Source: Flavobacteriaceae bacterium GF1
GTDB taxonomy: Bacteria > Bacteroidota > Bacteroidia > Flavobacteriales > Flavobacteriaceae
NCBI GenBank assembly: GCA_009797885.1
Contig: WNKP01000007.1
Coordinates: 124,001 to 188,000 of the forward strand
Direction: 5' to 3'
Length of the DNA stretch: 64,000 nucleotides
The number at the start of each line of letters is the position of its first letter. Position 1 is the stretch's first letter. Made by a program: the position numbers and the translations under genes. Shown one piece after another: positions 17,992 through 26,765 of the stretch. The notes below the pieces were generated by a model. That model worked only from the letters and a program-made list of their open reading frames with translations, was not told where the DNA came from and made no database searches.

Positions 17992-18005
17992 AGCAAAAAC
18001 AAAGA

Positions 18006-18959
18006 ATGAAAGTAACCGAGCATATTACAAAAGCAAAAGGGGAAACCCTTTTTAGTTTTGAGATTATTCCTCCCGTCAAGGGAAAGAGCATTCAAGAACT
18101 GTATGACAATATTGACCCGTTAATGGAATTTAAACCCCCGTTTATTGACGTAACAACTTCACGCGAGGAGTATGTCTATATTGACCGTGATGGGCTTTTG
18201 GATAAAAAACTCACCCGCATGCGGCCCGGGACATTGGGTATTTGCGCTTCCATCAAACACAAATACGATGTGGACGCCATTCCACATGTACTTTGTGGCG
18301 GATTTACCAAAGAAGAGACGGAATATCTTTTGGTGGATTGTCACTATTTGGGTCTTGATAATGTAATGGCGCTAAGGGGGGATGCCATGAAGGAAGAAAG
18401 GTATTTTGAGCCAACAAAAGGGGGACATCAATACGCATCGGACTTGGTACGGCAAATTCAGGAATTGAACTGTGGAAATTACCTCCATGAAGTAATTGAA
18501 ACCGATAACTGTGCCAACTTTTGTATTGGAGTGGCCGGTTATCCGGAAAAACATATGGAAGCCCCTTCATTAAAAACCGATTTAAAACGGCTAAAAGAGA
18601 AAATTGATTTGGGTGCCGATTATGTGGTGACCCAAATGTTTTTTGACAACAAAAAGTACTTTGCCTTTGTGGAGGCCGCCAGGGAAATGGGTATAGAGGT
18701 GCCCATTATACCCGGAATAAAGCCCATCGCCATAAAAAAACATTTACAGTTATTGCCCCAGGTGTTTCGGGTGGATATTCCGGAGGATTTGATTGAGGCC
18801 GTTGAACAGTGCAGTACAAACAAGGAAGTTCGGCAAGTTGGGATAGAATGGTGTATAGAACAATCAAAAGAATTGAAAAAGGCCGGTGTTCCCGTATTGC
18901 ACTATTATTCCATGGGAAAATCCGATAATATCAAGGCCATTGCCAAAGCCATTTTTTAA
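18006..18959 (+). CDS. metF: Methylenetetrahydrofolate reductase
   Basis: A 317-residue FAD-dependent enzyme making 5-methyltetrahydrofolate, the methyl donor of the preceding methionine synthase. FSFEIIPPVKG at the N terminus carries the catalytic glutamate, LDNVMALRGD near residue 120 is the flavin region, and ADYVVTQMFFDNKKYFAF near 205 is the folate-binding strand. The order metH-metF behind a SAM riboswitch forms a coherent unit, 76 bases apart with a REP-like element in the gap. Confidence 0.96.
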   Translation: MKVTEHITKAKGETLFSFEIIPPVKGKSIQELYDNIDPLMEFKPPFIDVTTSREEYVYIDRDGLLDKKLTRMRPGTLGICASIKHKYDVDAIPHVLCGGFTKEETEYLLVDCHYLGLDNVMALRGDAMKEERYFEPTKGGHQYASDLVRQIQELNCGNYLHEVIETDNCANFCIGVAGYPEKHMEAPSLKTDLKRLKEKIDLGADYVVTQMFFDNKKYFAFVEAAREMGIEVPIIPGIKPIAIKKHLQLLPQVFRVDIPEDLIEAVEQCSTNKEVRQVGIEWCIEQSKELKKAGVPVLHYYSMGKSDNIKAIAKAIF

Positions 18960-19026
18960 AGTTTAGGGCAATACAACAAGTCTCCAGGTCAAAATCATCG
19001 AGCAATTATCCCTACTTTTATGGCGC

Positions 19027-20127
19027 ATGAAGGACCTACTTTTACTTTGCTTCCTATTCAGCATTTGTTGTGGTTTCTCCCAAGAGGAAAAAAGGGCCAA
19101 AAAGTATGTTCTAGATCTTAGTCAGTTCAATGGATCTATACTCCTACACAATCCCGATATCTCCCACTTAATTACGGCGCACCCGGCAGGATTTATTCTG
19201 GGGTTCAATCGTAAACGGTTCGGCGAACAGGAATGGGAAGCGGACTATGGCTATCCGGATTCCGGCTTTACTTTTGTGTATCAAGACATGAGGAACCCTA
19301 CCCTCGGGGAACATTTTGGTATCTATGCCCACTATAATTTCTATTTCTTTAAAAGGAATCTGCAGTTTAGAATTGGTCAGGGCATTGCCTACAATACCAA
19401 TCCATATGACAAAAACAACAATTTCCGTAACAATGCCTACGGTTCCCATTTGTTGAGTTCCACCATGGCCATGGTAAACTATCACAAGGAAAATGTGATT
19501 GCAGGTTTAGGTTTTAAAGTAGGCCTTTCGTTGATCCATTACTCCAACGCCAATTTTAAAGCACCCAATACCTCAACAAATACGGCGGCTTTTAATTTTG
19601 GACTTACCTATGATTTGAACCAAGAATTGGTCTATGAATTTAAAAAACCAGAGAACGGAAAAAAGATGGTAGAGCCCATTCGTTACAATTTTGCACTACG
19701 GGGAGGGGTAAATGAAAGTGATGTGGTGAATTCGGGGCGATATGGTTTTTGGATCGTTTCTGCCTACATGGATAAAAGATTGGGTAGAAAGAGCGCCATT
19801 CAAGTGGGTGCGGATGCTTTCTTCTCCAATTTTTTAAAAGAACTGATTCGTTTCCAATCAATTTCGTTTCCTGAAATGAATGTAGCTCCAGATACGGATT
19901 TTAAAAGGGTTGGGGTTTTTCTCGGACACGAGCTTTTTATCAATAAATTGAGCGTCATAACCCAATTGGGTTATTATGTGTACTATCCTTTTGATTTTGA
20001 GGGGAGGGTTTACAATAGAATTGGTCTGAAGCACTATTTTGGAGATCGTTTTTTTGGTGCGGTTACGCTAAAATCCCATGGGGCGGCGGCCGAGGCAGTG
20101 GAATTTGGAATTGGAATTAGACTTTAA
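19027..20127 (+). CDS. PagL-like outer-membrane acyloxyacyl hydrolase (lipid A deacylase family)
   Basis: A 366-residue exported protein. Residues 1-19 look like a signal peptide ending near GFSQ. The mature part has the alternating pattern of an outer-membrane beta barrel. LSLIHYSNANFKAPN near residue 165 matches the PagL catalytic HxSNA motif, and the neighbourhood of EADYGYPDSGF fits the conserved N-terminal strand region of the family. It would remove an acyl chain from lipid A. It is longer than classical PagL (about 170 residues), as is common for Bacteroidota members. The next lipoprotein gene starts only seven bases later. Confidence 0.75.
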   Translation: MKDLLLLCFLFSICCGFSQEEKRAKKYVLDLSQFNGSILLHNPDISHLITAHPAGFILGFNRKRFGEQEWEADYGYPDSGFTFVYQDMRNPTLGEHFGIYAHYNFYFFKRNLQFRIGQGIAYNTNPYDKNNNFRNNAYGSHLLSSTMAMVNYHKENVIAGLGFKVGLSLIHYSNANFKAPNTSTNTAAFNFGLTYDLNQELVYEFKKPENGKKMVEPIRYNFALRGGVNESDVVNSGRYGFWIVSAYMDKRLGRKSAIQVGADAFFSNFLKELIRFQSISFPEMNVAPDTDFKRVGVFLGHELFINKLSVITQLGYYVYYPFDFEGRVYNRIGLKHYFGDRFFGAVTLKSHGAAAEAVEFGIGIRL

Positions 20128-20134
20128 AGAATTG

Positions 20135-20947
20135 ATGTTGAAAATTAGATTTTTACACGGGTATTCTCACAAAGAAGGCGTTAAGAAGTTACACCTTATG
20201 TCCTGGGTCCTAATCCTTATATCTTTTCCCTTCTTTTCCTGCAATTCAGAAAATGTTCCCGATTGCCTTCAAAATGCCGGGGACCTTACCCGAATCGAAG
20301 TTGAGGTGCCTGATTTCAACAATATCACCGTCTTTGAGAATTTGAATTTGGTGATAAAACAGGGAGATGAACAAAAAGTGGAGCTGGAATCCGGTGAGTT
20401 TTTATTGAATGAAATCTCGGCCAGGGTTGAAGAAGATCGATTGCTGTTGAGAAATGACAACGGCTGCAATATCTTTAGGGAATATGGGCTATCCACGGTG
20501 TATGTAACATCGCCTAATATTGAAGAGATACGAAGTAGTACGGGATTGTTGATTTCCAGCGATGGTGCGTTAAACTACCCCAACCTCAATTTGGTTTCCG
20601 AGAGCTTCAATGAACCGGAATCGGAAACCACGGACGGCTCATTTGATATTGAGGTAGCTAATGGGCGTGTGGGTATTGTGGTCAATGGGATAGCTTATTT
20701 TAAAGTAAGGGGAATAACAAATAACTTTAGTATCACAGTTGCAGCTGGGGATTCCAGAATTGAGGCAGAAGGACTTGTTGCTCAGGAAGTATCCGTGAAC
20801 CATAGGGGGTCCAACGATGTTTTTGTCAATCCACAACAACGCATTTCGGGTATCATCAGTGGCTATGGGGACGTCATCAGTTTCAATCGTCCCATTGATG
20901 TAGAAGTAGAGGAACTATTCAATGGACGTCTAATCTTTAGGGATTAG
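20135..20947 (+). CDS. GIN-domain (DUF2807) lipoprotein
   Basis: A 270-residue exported protein. The hydrophobic stretch WVLILISFPFFSC ends in a lipobox-like cysteine, so it is probably a lipoprotein. The start at 20135 follows the previous stop; an alternative ATG at 20198 would give a shorter signal sequence that fits equally well, so the start is uncertain. The mature part (PDFNNITVFENLNLVIKQGD and repeated short beta strands) matches the head GIN domain, a right-handed beta-solenoid-like fold of unknown role that faces the periplasm or cell surface. Confidence 0.8.
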   Translation: MLKIRFLHGYSHKEGVKKLHLMSWVLILISFPFFSCNSENVPDCLQNAGDLTRIEVEVPDFNNITVFENLNLVIKQGDEQKVELESGEFLLNEISARVEEDRLLLRNDNGCNIFREYGLSTVYVTSPNIEEIRSSTGLLISSDGALNYPNLNLVSESFNEPESETTDGSFDIEVANGRVGIVVNGIAYFKVRGITNNFSITVAAGDSRIEAEGLVAQEVSVNHRGSNDVFVNPQQRISGIISGYGDVISFNRPIDVEVEELFNGRLIFRD

Positions 20948-21004
20948 TTGCATTCATGCAAGGAAAGGAATCCATAACTCATTTCCTTTAAAAAGATTAG
21001 TGTA

Positions 21005-22096
21005 ATGGGCTTTATTTCTTACATCAAGGATTTTTTTCGGGAATCCCACAAATTCAAAGAACTTAAGGATTTCCAGGGGATTGATTTCGCGGATGCCCAA
21101 TATCACAACTTGGTGATTGGGAATAGGGTTCCGGGAATTTCAATTACCATAGTAAAAGAAGGGAAACCCGTTTTACAGAAGGGCTACGGACATTCCAGTG
21201 TAGAACGCAAGACGTATGTAGACCCAAAAAATACGGCATTTAGAATAGCCAGTATCTCAAAATGCATTACCGGTTTGGCACTGGGGAAAATGGTGGAAGA
21301 GGGAATTGTGCATTGGGACGATTCCTTTTATAACTACGTATCCTATTATCCAAAAAAGAAATATGACTTTACGCTTGGGCAGCTAGCTTCGCATACTGCT
21401 GGAATGCGAGGGTATCGGGGCAAGGAATTTGCTTTGAACAAACCCTATTCCATCAAAGATAGTATTGAGGTTTTTAAAGATGATCCCCTGGTTTTTGAAC
21501 CTGGAAATGGCTACTTGTACAACAGTTACGATTTTGTACTGTTGTCATTGGCAATGCAAGAAGCTTGTGGCATTCCATTTGAAGACTATGTAAGGGAAAA
21601 GATACTGATTCCTTTGGGAATGAAACGGACCTTTACGCCCCGGGAAATAAATTCATCATTTTCCAAGGGACGGAAAAGCTTAAAAACCGATTTCTATACC
21701 AGGAATTCAACGGGTTTAAAGAAAGCGGTTGCGGTCAATAATCATTACAAATTGGCTGGGGGGGGTTATCTGTCCACAAGTGCGGATATTGCAAAAATGG
21801 GCCAAGCGATTCTGGAACAAAAGCTTTTGGCAAAAGAAACCTATGAGCAGTTATTGACCGCTCAAACCATACATGGAAAACCTACCTATTATGGGTTTGG
21901 TTTTCAGGTGAGTGAAGATCCTGACGGGAGGGCATTTGTTGGTCATGTAGGGAATAGTGTGGGGGCATATACCAATTTTTTTGTCTATCCGAATGAAAGC
22001 GTGGTCATTTCAATTTTAATAAATGCTACGGATCCTAAAGTGCAATCCTATTTGGATGACACCATAAGTGCTGTTTTAAGGGAAGACTTCCCATAA
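21005..22096 (+). CDS. Serine hydrolase of the beta-lactamase class C family
   Basis: A 363-residue protein with the penicillin-binding-protein fold. The catalytic SxxK is SISK in FRIASISKCITGLAL (near residue 84), the YxN equivalent is YNS in NGYLYNSYDF, and the third motif is HVGNS near residue 318. There is no obvious signal peptide (MGFISYIKDFFRES), so it may be cytoplasmic or use an atypical export signal. Substrate is unknown; relatives are D-aminopeptidases or esterases. It is 57 bases after the GIN lipoprotein gene. Confidence 0.85.
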   Translation: MGFISYIKDFFRESHKFKELKDFQGIDFADAQYHNLVIGNRVPGISITIVKEGKPVLQKGYGHSSVERKTYVDPKNTAFRIASISKCITGLALGKMVEEGIVHWDDSFYNYVSYYPKKKYDFTLGQLASHTAGMRGYRGKEFALNKPYSIKDSIEVFKDDPLVFEPGNGYLYNSYDFVLLSLAMQEACGIPFEDYVREKILIPLGMKRTFTPREINSSFSKGRKSLKTDFYTRNSTGLKKAVAVNNHYKLAGGGYLSTSADIAKMGQAILEQKLLAKETYEQLLTAQTIHGKPTYYGFGFQVSEDPDGRAFVGHVGNSVGAYTNFFVYPNESVVISILINATDPKVQSYLDDTISAVLREDFP

Positions 22097-22337
22097 TTGG
22101 GACCTAGAATTGGGGAGACCATTAATTGGAATTTCGGAGGGAAAACCGCCGAAAAGCAAGACCATGGACCATTGGTGCCAGTGCGCGAATATTCTTGCAT
22201 TTCTCAAATAAAGATTGGAAATGCCCGAGTTAAAATGACCCTATATAACATTTCGACCTTATTTTTTGGCAATACATAGAAAAATACGGAATGTAAGGCC
22301 TAGAAGTAATAGTTTCACATCAGATAAGCTAACCGAA

Positions 22338-22487
22338 ATGAGAAAAAGTATACTTCTGTTTTTTCTGTTAATTGCAGCGATTTTCCTCCTAAAGTTAAAT
22401 ATGGCCGTTGAGGAGGATGAGTTAAAAAACACTGCCGTTGAAGAATTGGTGTCTGAAACGGAGGACACAAAAATCGCCAATAAATAA
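22338..22487 (+). CDS. Small single-pass membrane peptide, hypothetical
   Basis: A 49-residue open frame starting MRKSILLFFLLIAAIFLLKL, a basic N terminus followed by one membrane helix, then an acidic tail rich in Glu and Asp. A longer version beginning at 22266 is possible but has no family support. I do not recognise it. It lies between the serine hydrolase and the LuxR-type regulator in a 594-base stretch with no other coding signal; a weak hairpin (TTCGG-AGG...CC-GCCGAA) occurs at 22133-22153. The membrane profile supports a real small protein, with moderate confidence. Confidence 0.45.
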   Translation: MRKSILLFFLLIAAIFLLKLNMAVEEDELKNTAVEELVSETEDTKIANK

Positions 22488-22690
22488 AAAGTCGCCGCGC
22501 TGTTTGCTTGTGTGGTATATCTAGCACAACCTTCCCATATTTCCTTCAGGGCTTAGCAGCAATACATGGTATGTAAACCATAATGGTACGGGATCATTGC
22601 TCCCAACTGGATAAAAGGTAACAGGATTTGATTACTTTTTTTTGCCCGGTTACCCATTTTTATTGAACTTTAATCATTATCGATTTTATA

Positions 22691-23395
22691 ATGGGTTCCA
22701 AAAGATACGTATTGATTATTGGTTTTATACTGTTAACCCATTCCATATTTGGACAAGAGGAGGGCACCAGTCTTTCTGCCTTGGAATTGGGAGACAAGAC
22801 CTACAAAGAGTTATCACAGGCAGAATGGAAGAAGTTTAAACAGTTTGAAAAGAAACTGGAGTTTACCAAAACAGATGAGGAAAGACAATTGCGCGCCTAT
22901 GCCAGGGATTCCATTCAGATTTTGGAAGTTAAGCTAATGGCAGTCAAACTACTACGGGAAAAAAACTTGTTGGAAAAGGACATTTCGGAAAACAGTGCTT
23001 ATTATATGACTTTGTTGGAGGAGCTTCGTAAAAGTGGTATACCCCAGATGGAATATCAGTTTTTAGAGGAGAAACTAGCTTTTATAAATCAAGTGGCTTT
23101 GGAGAAGAAACTGTCCCAAAGCAGATGGTTGAACCTTGGACTGCTGTTACTTTCCCTTTCACTGATTTTTTTCGTATTTCGATTTAGAAAGAAAACCACG
23201 CTGCCACCAGAACTTAGTAAGCAGGAGACCACTGTACGGAACCTTATCCTACAAGGTAAAACCAATAAGGAAATTGCCAATGAGCTTTTCATTAGCTTAA
23301 GTACGGTAAAGACGCACATTACCAACATTTATGGGAAGTTGAATGTTTCCAACAGGCACGAGCTTTTCCAAAAAGGTACGGGTACTAGTACTTAA
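22691..23395 (+). CDS. Membrane-tethered LuxR-type transcriptional regulator
   Basis: A 234-residue protein with an unusual layout: a signal-like hydrophobic start (YVLIIGFILLTHSIFGQ), a charged helical and likely coiled-coil region of about residues 25-140, a transmembrane segment WLNLGLLLLSLSLIFFVFRF near residue 147, and a C-terminal LuxR/FixJ helix-turn-helix (QGKTNKEIANELFISLSTVK then HITNIYGKL) in about residues 175-234. The sensor part is presumably periplasmic and the DNA-binding part cytoplasmic. No REC domain is seen. The signal sensed and the targets are unknown. Confidence 0.8.
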   Translation: MGSKRYVLIIGFILLTHSIFGQEEGTSLSALELGDKTYKELSQAEWKKFKQFEKKLEFTKTDEERQLRAYARDSIQILEVKLMAVKLLREKNLLEKDISENSAYYMTLLEELRKSGIPQMEYQFLEEKLAFINQVALEKKLSQSRWLNLGLLLLSLSLIFFVFRFRKKTTLPPELSKQETTVRNLILQGKTNKEIANELFISLSTVKTHITNIYGKLNVSNRHELFQKGTGTST

Positions 23396-23468
23396 ATCAG
23401 ACCACGATATGGCTTCTTAAAAACGGTTTGGTCGTTAATTGTACCCCAGTTCTATTCGTACAATTGAC

Positions 23469-26400
23469 ATGTTTTCCAAACTAAAATCCCTTTATACACA
23501 TTCAAAATTCAAATTTTGGAACCTCACCTTGGGTTGGTTGGTCTTCCTCAACGCATTGGTGACCTATACATTGACCATGGAACCCACTGTAAGCTTTTGG
23601 GACTGTGGGGAATACATCGCCACCTCGGCAAAACTTGAAGTAGGTCACCCGCCGGGGGCACCACTCTTTCAGATGATAGGTGCCTTTTTTGCCACCTTCA
23701 CAACGGACGTAAGGCAAATCGCAAAAATGGTCAATTATGTTTCGGTCGTGGCCAGTGCCTTTACTATCCTCTTTATGTTTTGGACCATTACCAATTTAAT
23801 TCAAAAACTGGTGGGGACAAACCGATGCCAAGTGAAGAACGGTGCCATTTTGGGCAGTGCCCTAGTGGGCTGCTTGAGTTTTACCTATTCGGATAGCTTT
23901 TGGTTCAATGCTACGGAGACGGAGGTATACGCAATGGCAAGTCTGCTCATGGCCATTTTGATATGGCTGGGTTTACGATGGATGGACCATATCGATGCTA
24001 CGAGGGGCAATAAATGGCTTTTACTTATTTGTTTCATTATTGGACTCACCTTTGGCGTACAGTTTATGGGTTTTTTGGCCATTCCATCCATAGTTTTAAT
24101 GATCTATTTTAAAAGATACCACAGGACAACCTTTAAAAACTTCATGCTTTTTAACACAATAGCCATAGGTGTTTTGTTCTTCGTATTTAAATTTTCCTTG
24201 ACCTATGTCTTAAAAGTATTTGCATGGGGGGAGCTGTTTTTTGTGAATCAGGTTGGCTTGCCATTCAATGTAGGCTTACTTATCATGGGATTGCTCCTCT
24301 CTTTTATTTTCCACGGTATGATTGGGTATACCAAAAAAAAAGGTTATGTGACGGCCAATACGGTCATTCTCTGTTTCCTCTTTTTGTTCCTGGGTTTTTC
24401 TACGTGGTTGCTATTGCCCATAAGGGCCAACGCCCATGTGGGAATCAATGAAAATGACCCCTCTGATGCAAGAACGCTTTTGGCATACTATAACAGGGAA
24501 CAATATGGTGGTGTTGAGAGTCCTTTTTACGGCACCTATTATTCAGATATGTTTGCGGATTCCAGCGAGGATTTGGATGATAAGCCTAAGTATGAAAGGG
24601 ATGAAAAGCTTGGAAAATATGTAATTGTGAACGATTATAAGGATGCCCTGAGGGCACCCAACAAAAAACATAAAGGTTTTCTGCCAAGATTATGGAGCAG
24701 TGATCATGCCGAAAATTACATGCGCTTTTTTGGTCGATTGGATTTTAAGATTAAACCGGAATATGCTACCAACGGTGAATTGAGAAACGCAATAAATGAG
24801 TTTAAAAAGCTAAATGCCAATGGTGAAATTGATACGGAGCAATACATAGAATTCCTTCGCCAATTCAATGAATATATTGACGTTGCTCCCCCTTCCCTAA
24901 AACAAAACCTCGCTTTTTTGTTCGAATATCAGTGGGGTTTTATGTACCTGCGTTATTTTTTCTGGAATTTTGTCGGTAGGCAGAATGATGTACAATGGCG
25001 CTATGATGGCAATGGACATTGGTTGAGCGGCATTGACTTTATTGACAAAATAAGGTTGGGCAGCCAGCAGGACCTGCCTTCGGAAGCCCTTGATAACAAG
25101 GCACGTAACACCTATTTTTTTCTTCCGCTCTTACTGGGATTTCTGGGAATCGTTTTTCAGATTTCCCGTGACCCCAAACAATTTTGGGTACTCTTTGTGT
25201 TTTTCTTGCTTACAGGTGTTGCCATCCAATTTTATACCAACCCCTATATTTTCCAGCCAAGGGAGCGCGATTATTCGCTGGTGGGTTCGTTCTACGCCTT
25301 TGCCATATGGATAGGTATGGGTGCCTACCAGGTTTTTATCCTCCTTTGCAAATACCTATCGAAAAAAAATACGGCCATTGTTGGTATGTTGTGCTGTTTT
25401 TGCTGTGTTCCCTTGTTGATGGCCCATCAAAATTGGGACGATCATGATAGATCGGACCGGTTTACGGCAAGGGCTTCGGCCATGGCATATCTGGATTCCA
25501 CAAAGCAAGGTTCGGGTGCCATTTTGTTTACCATTGGAGACAATGATAATTTTCCACTTTGGTACCTTCAGGAAATAGAAGGCTATCGAACGGACGTTAG
25601 GGTAATTGTCTCGGGGTATTTTGCAACGGACTGGTACATTGATCAAATGAAACGAAAGGCCTATGAAAGTGATCCCATTCCATCGCAGTTGAACCACGAA
25701 CATTATAAATACGGGAGCCGGGACGTTATCCATTATAGCGGATTGCCCAACGTTCAGGAAAACAGATGGGACATCAAGGATTTTATGGATTGGGTGGCCA
25801 GTGACAAACCCCAGACCAAACTAAGGTACCTATTTGAAAAAATGGGCAGGGACACTTCCAATTATTCGGAAAGTATATTGAACATGGTGTACTATCCTAC
25901 AAATAAGATACGTGTTCCGGTAAACAAGGCCAATGTTCTTAAAAATGGTCTGGTTCAAGAGAAAGATGCGGATTTAATCGTGGATCATATTGATATTGAC
26001 CTTCCCCAAAGCTATATCACCAAGAATAGGATACTAATGTTGGATATCATTGCCAATAATGACTGGGAACGCCCTATTTATTTTTCAGGGGGCAGTTTTG
26101 ATAAGGCAGAATACATATGGATGGAAGATTATCTCCAATTGGATGGGCTCGCCTACAAATTGGTGCCCATCAAGACCGAAAATGGTAGCGCATTTGGAAT
26201 GGGCCGTATTGATACGGATTTGATGTATGATATTGTACAAAAATGGGACTGGGGCAATGCCGGTAGCCCTCAAGTATATCATGATCCCCAGACTCGAAAG
26301 CAATTTGGGGTAACCTTCAGGTTGGCCATGGCCAGATTGGTGGAAACGCTTATAGCGGAAGGTAAACAGGTAGAAGCAAGGGAAATATTGAAAATGGCCA

Positions 26401-26723
26401 CACATAACATTCCTTTTGAGCATTATGGGTATTATGCTTTTGTTGAACCCTTTCTTGAAAGCTATTATAAAGTGGGGCAATTGGATGAAGCAAGGAAACT
26501 ATTCCAAAAACTGAAAAAAGTCTATCGGGAAAGATTGAATTATTACGCGCAATTGCCCATGGAGGAAAAGTACATGCAGTTGGAAAGCATTGGTAGTGAT
26601 ATCCAGGCCTATCAACGCAATATTGACATACTTATTGAAAATGATGATGCCGTATATGCAGAGAATGAATATGAACTATTCAATTCCCTCATCGGTATGT
26701 TCGTTGAATTCGATACGGAATAA
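23469..26723 (+). CDS. DUF2723 protein, GT117-type protein O-mannosyltransferase-like glycosyltransferase
   Basis: A roughly 1084-residue integral membrane protein. The ATG at 23469 (MFSKLKSLYTH) is preferred over an in-frame TTG at 23439. The DUF2723 N-terminal part shows SFWDCGEYIATSAKLEVGHPP near residue 38, with conserved acidic residues in the first extracytoplasmic loop as in GT-C glycosyltransferases. About ten to twelve membrane helices occupy residues 15-400 and 540-660. The C-terminal third is soluble, containing a repeated helical region near the end. The family resembles TMEM260 and is linked to protein O-glycosylation in Bacteroidota. The sugar donor and protein targets are not visible here. 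Confidence 0.85.
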   Translation: MFSKLKSLYTHSKFKFWNLTLGWLVFLNALVTYTLTMEPTVSFWDCGEYIATSAKLEVGHPPGAPLFQMIGAFFATFTTDVRQIAKMVNYVSVVASAFTILFMFWTITNLIQKLVGTNRCQVKNGAILGSALVGCLSFTYSDSFWFNATETEVYAMASLLMAILIWLGLRWMDHIDATRGNKWLLLICFIIGLTFGVQFMGFLAIPSIVLMIYFKRYHRTTFKNFMLFNTIAIGVLFFVFKFSLTYVLKVFAWGELFFVNQVGLPFNVGLLIMGLLLSFIFHGMIGYTKKKGYVTANTVILCFLFLFLGFSTWLLLPIRANAHVGINENDPSDARTLLAYYNREQYGGVESPFYGTYYSDMFADSSEDLDDKPKYERDEKLGKYVIVNDYKDALRAPNKKHKGFLPRLWSSDHAENYMRFFGRLDFKIKPEYATNGELRNAINEFKKLNANGEIDTEQYIEFLRQFNEYIDVAPPSLKQNLAFLFEYQWGFMYLRYFFWNFVGRQNDVQWRYDGNGHWLSGIDFIDKIRLGSQQDLPSEALDNKARNTYFFLPLLLGFLGIVFQISRDPKQFWVLFVFFLLTGVAIQFYTNPYIFQPRERDYSLVGSFYAFAIWIGMGAYQVFILLCKYLSKKNTAIVGMLCCFCCVPLLMAHQNWDDHDRSDRFTARASAMAYLDSTKQGSGAILFTIGDNDNFPLWYLQEIEGYRTDVRVIVSGYFATDWYIDQMKRKAYESDPIPSQLNHEHYKYGSRDVIHYSGLPNVQENRWDIKDFMDWVASDKPQTKLRYLFEKMGRDTSNYSESILNMVYYPTNKIRVPVNKANVLKNGLVQEKDADLIVDHIDIDLPQSYITKNRILMLDIIANNDWERPIYFSGGSFDKAEYIWMEDYLQLDGLAYKLVPIKTENGSAFGMGRIDTDLMYDIVQKWDWGNAGSPQVYHDPQTRKQFGVTFRLAMARLVETLIAEGKQVEAREILKMATHNIPFEHYGYYAFVEPFLESYYKVGQLDEARKLFQKLKKVYRERLNYYAQLPMEEKYMQLESIGSDIQAYQRNIDILIENDDAVYAENEYELFNSLIGMFVEFDTE

Positions 26724-26765
26724 TGGTTTGGTCTACCGTCAAATTGATCTAAAAAACTCCATTTC

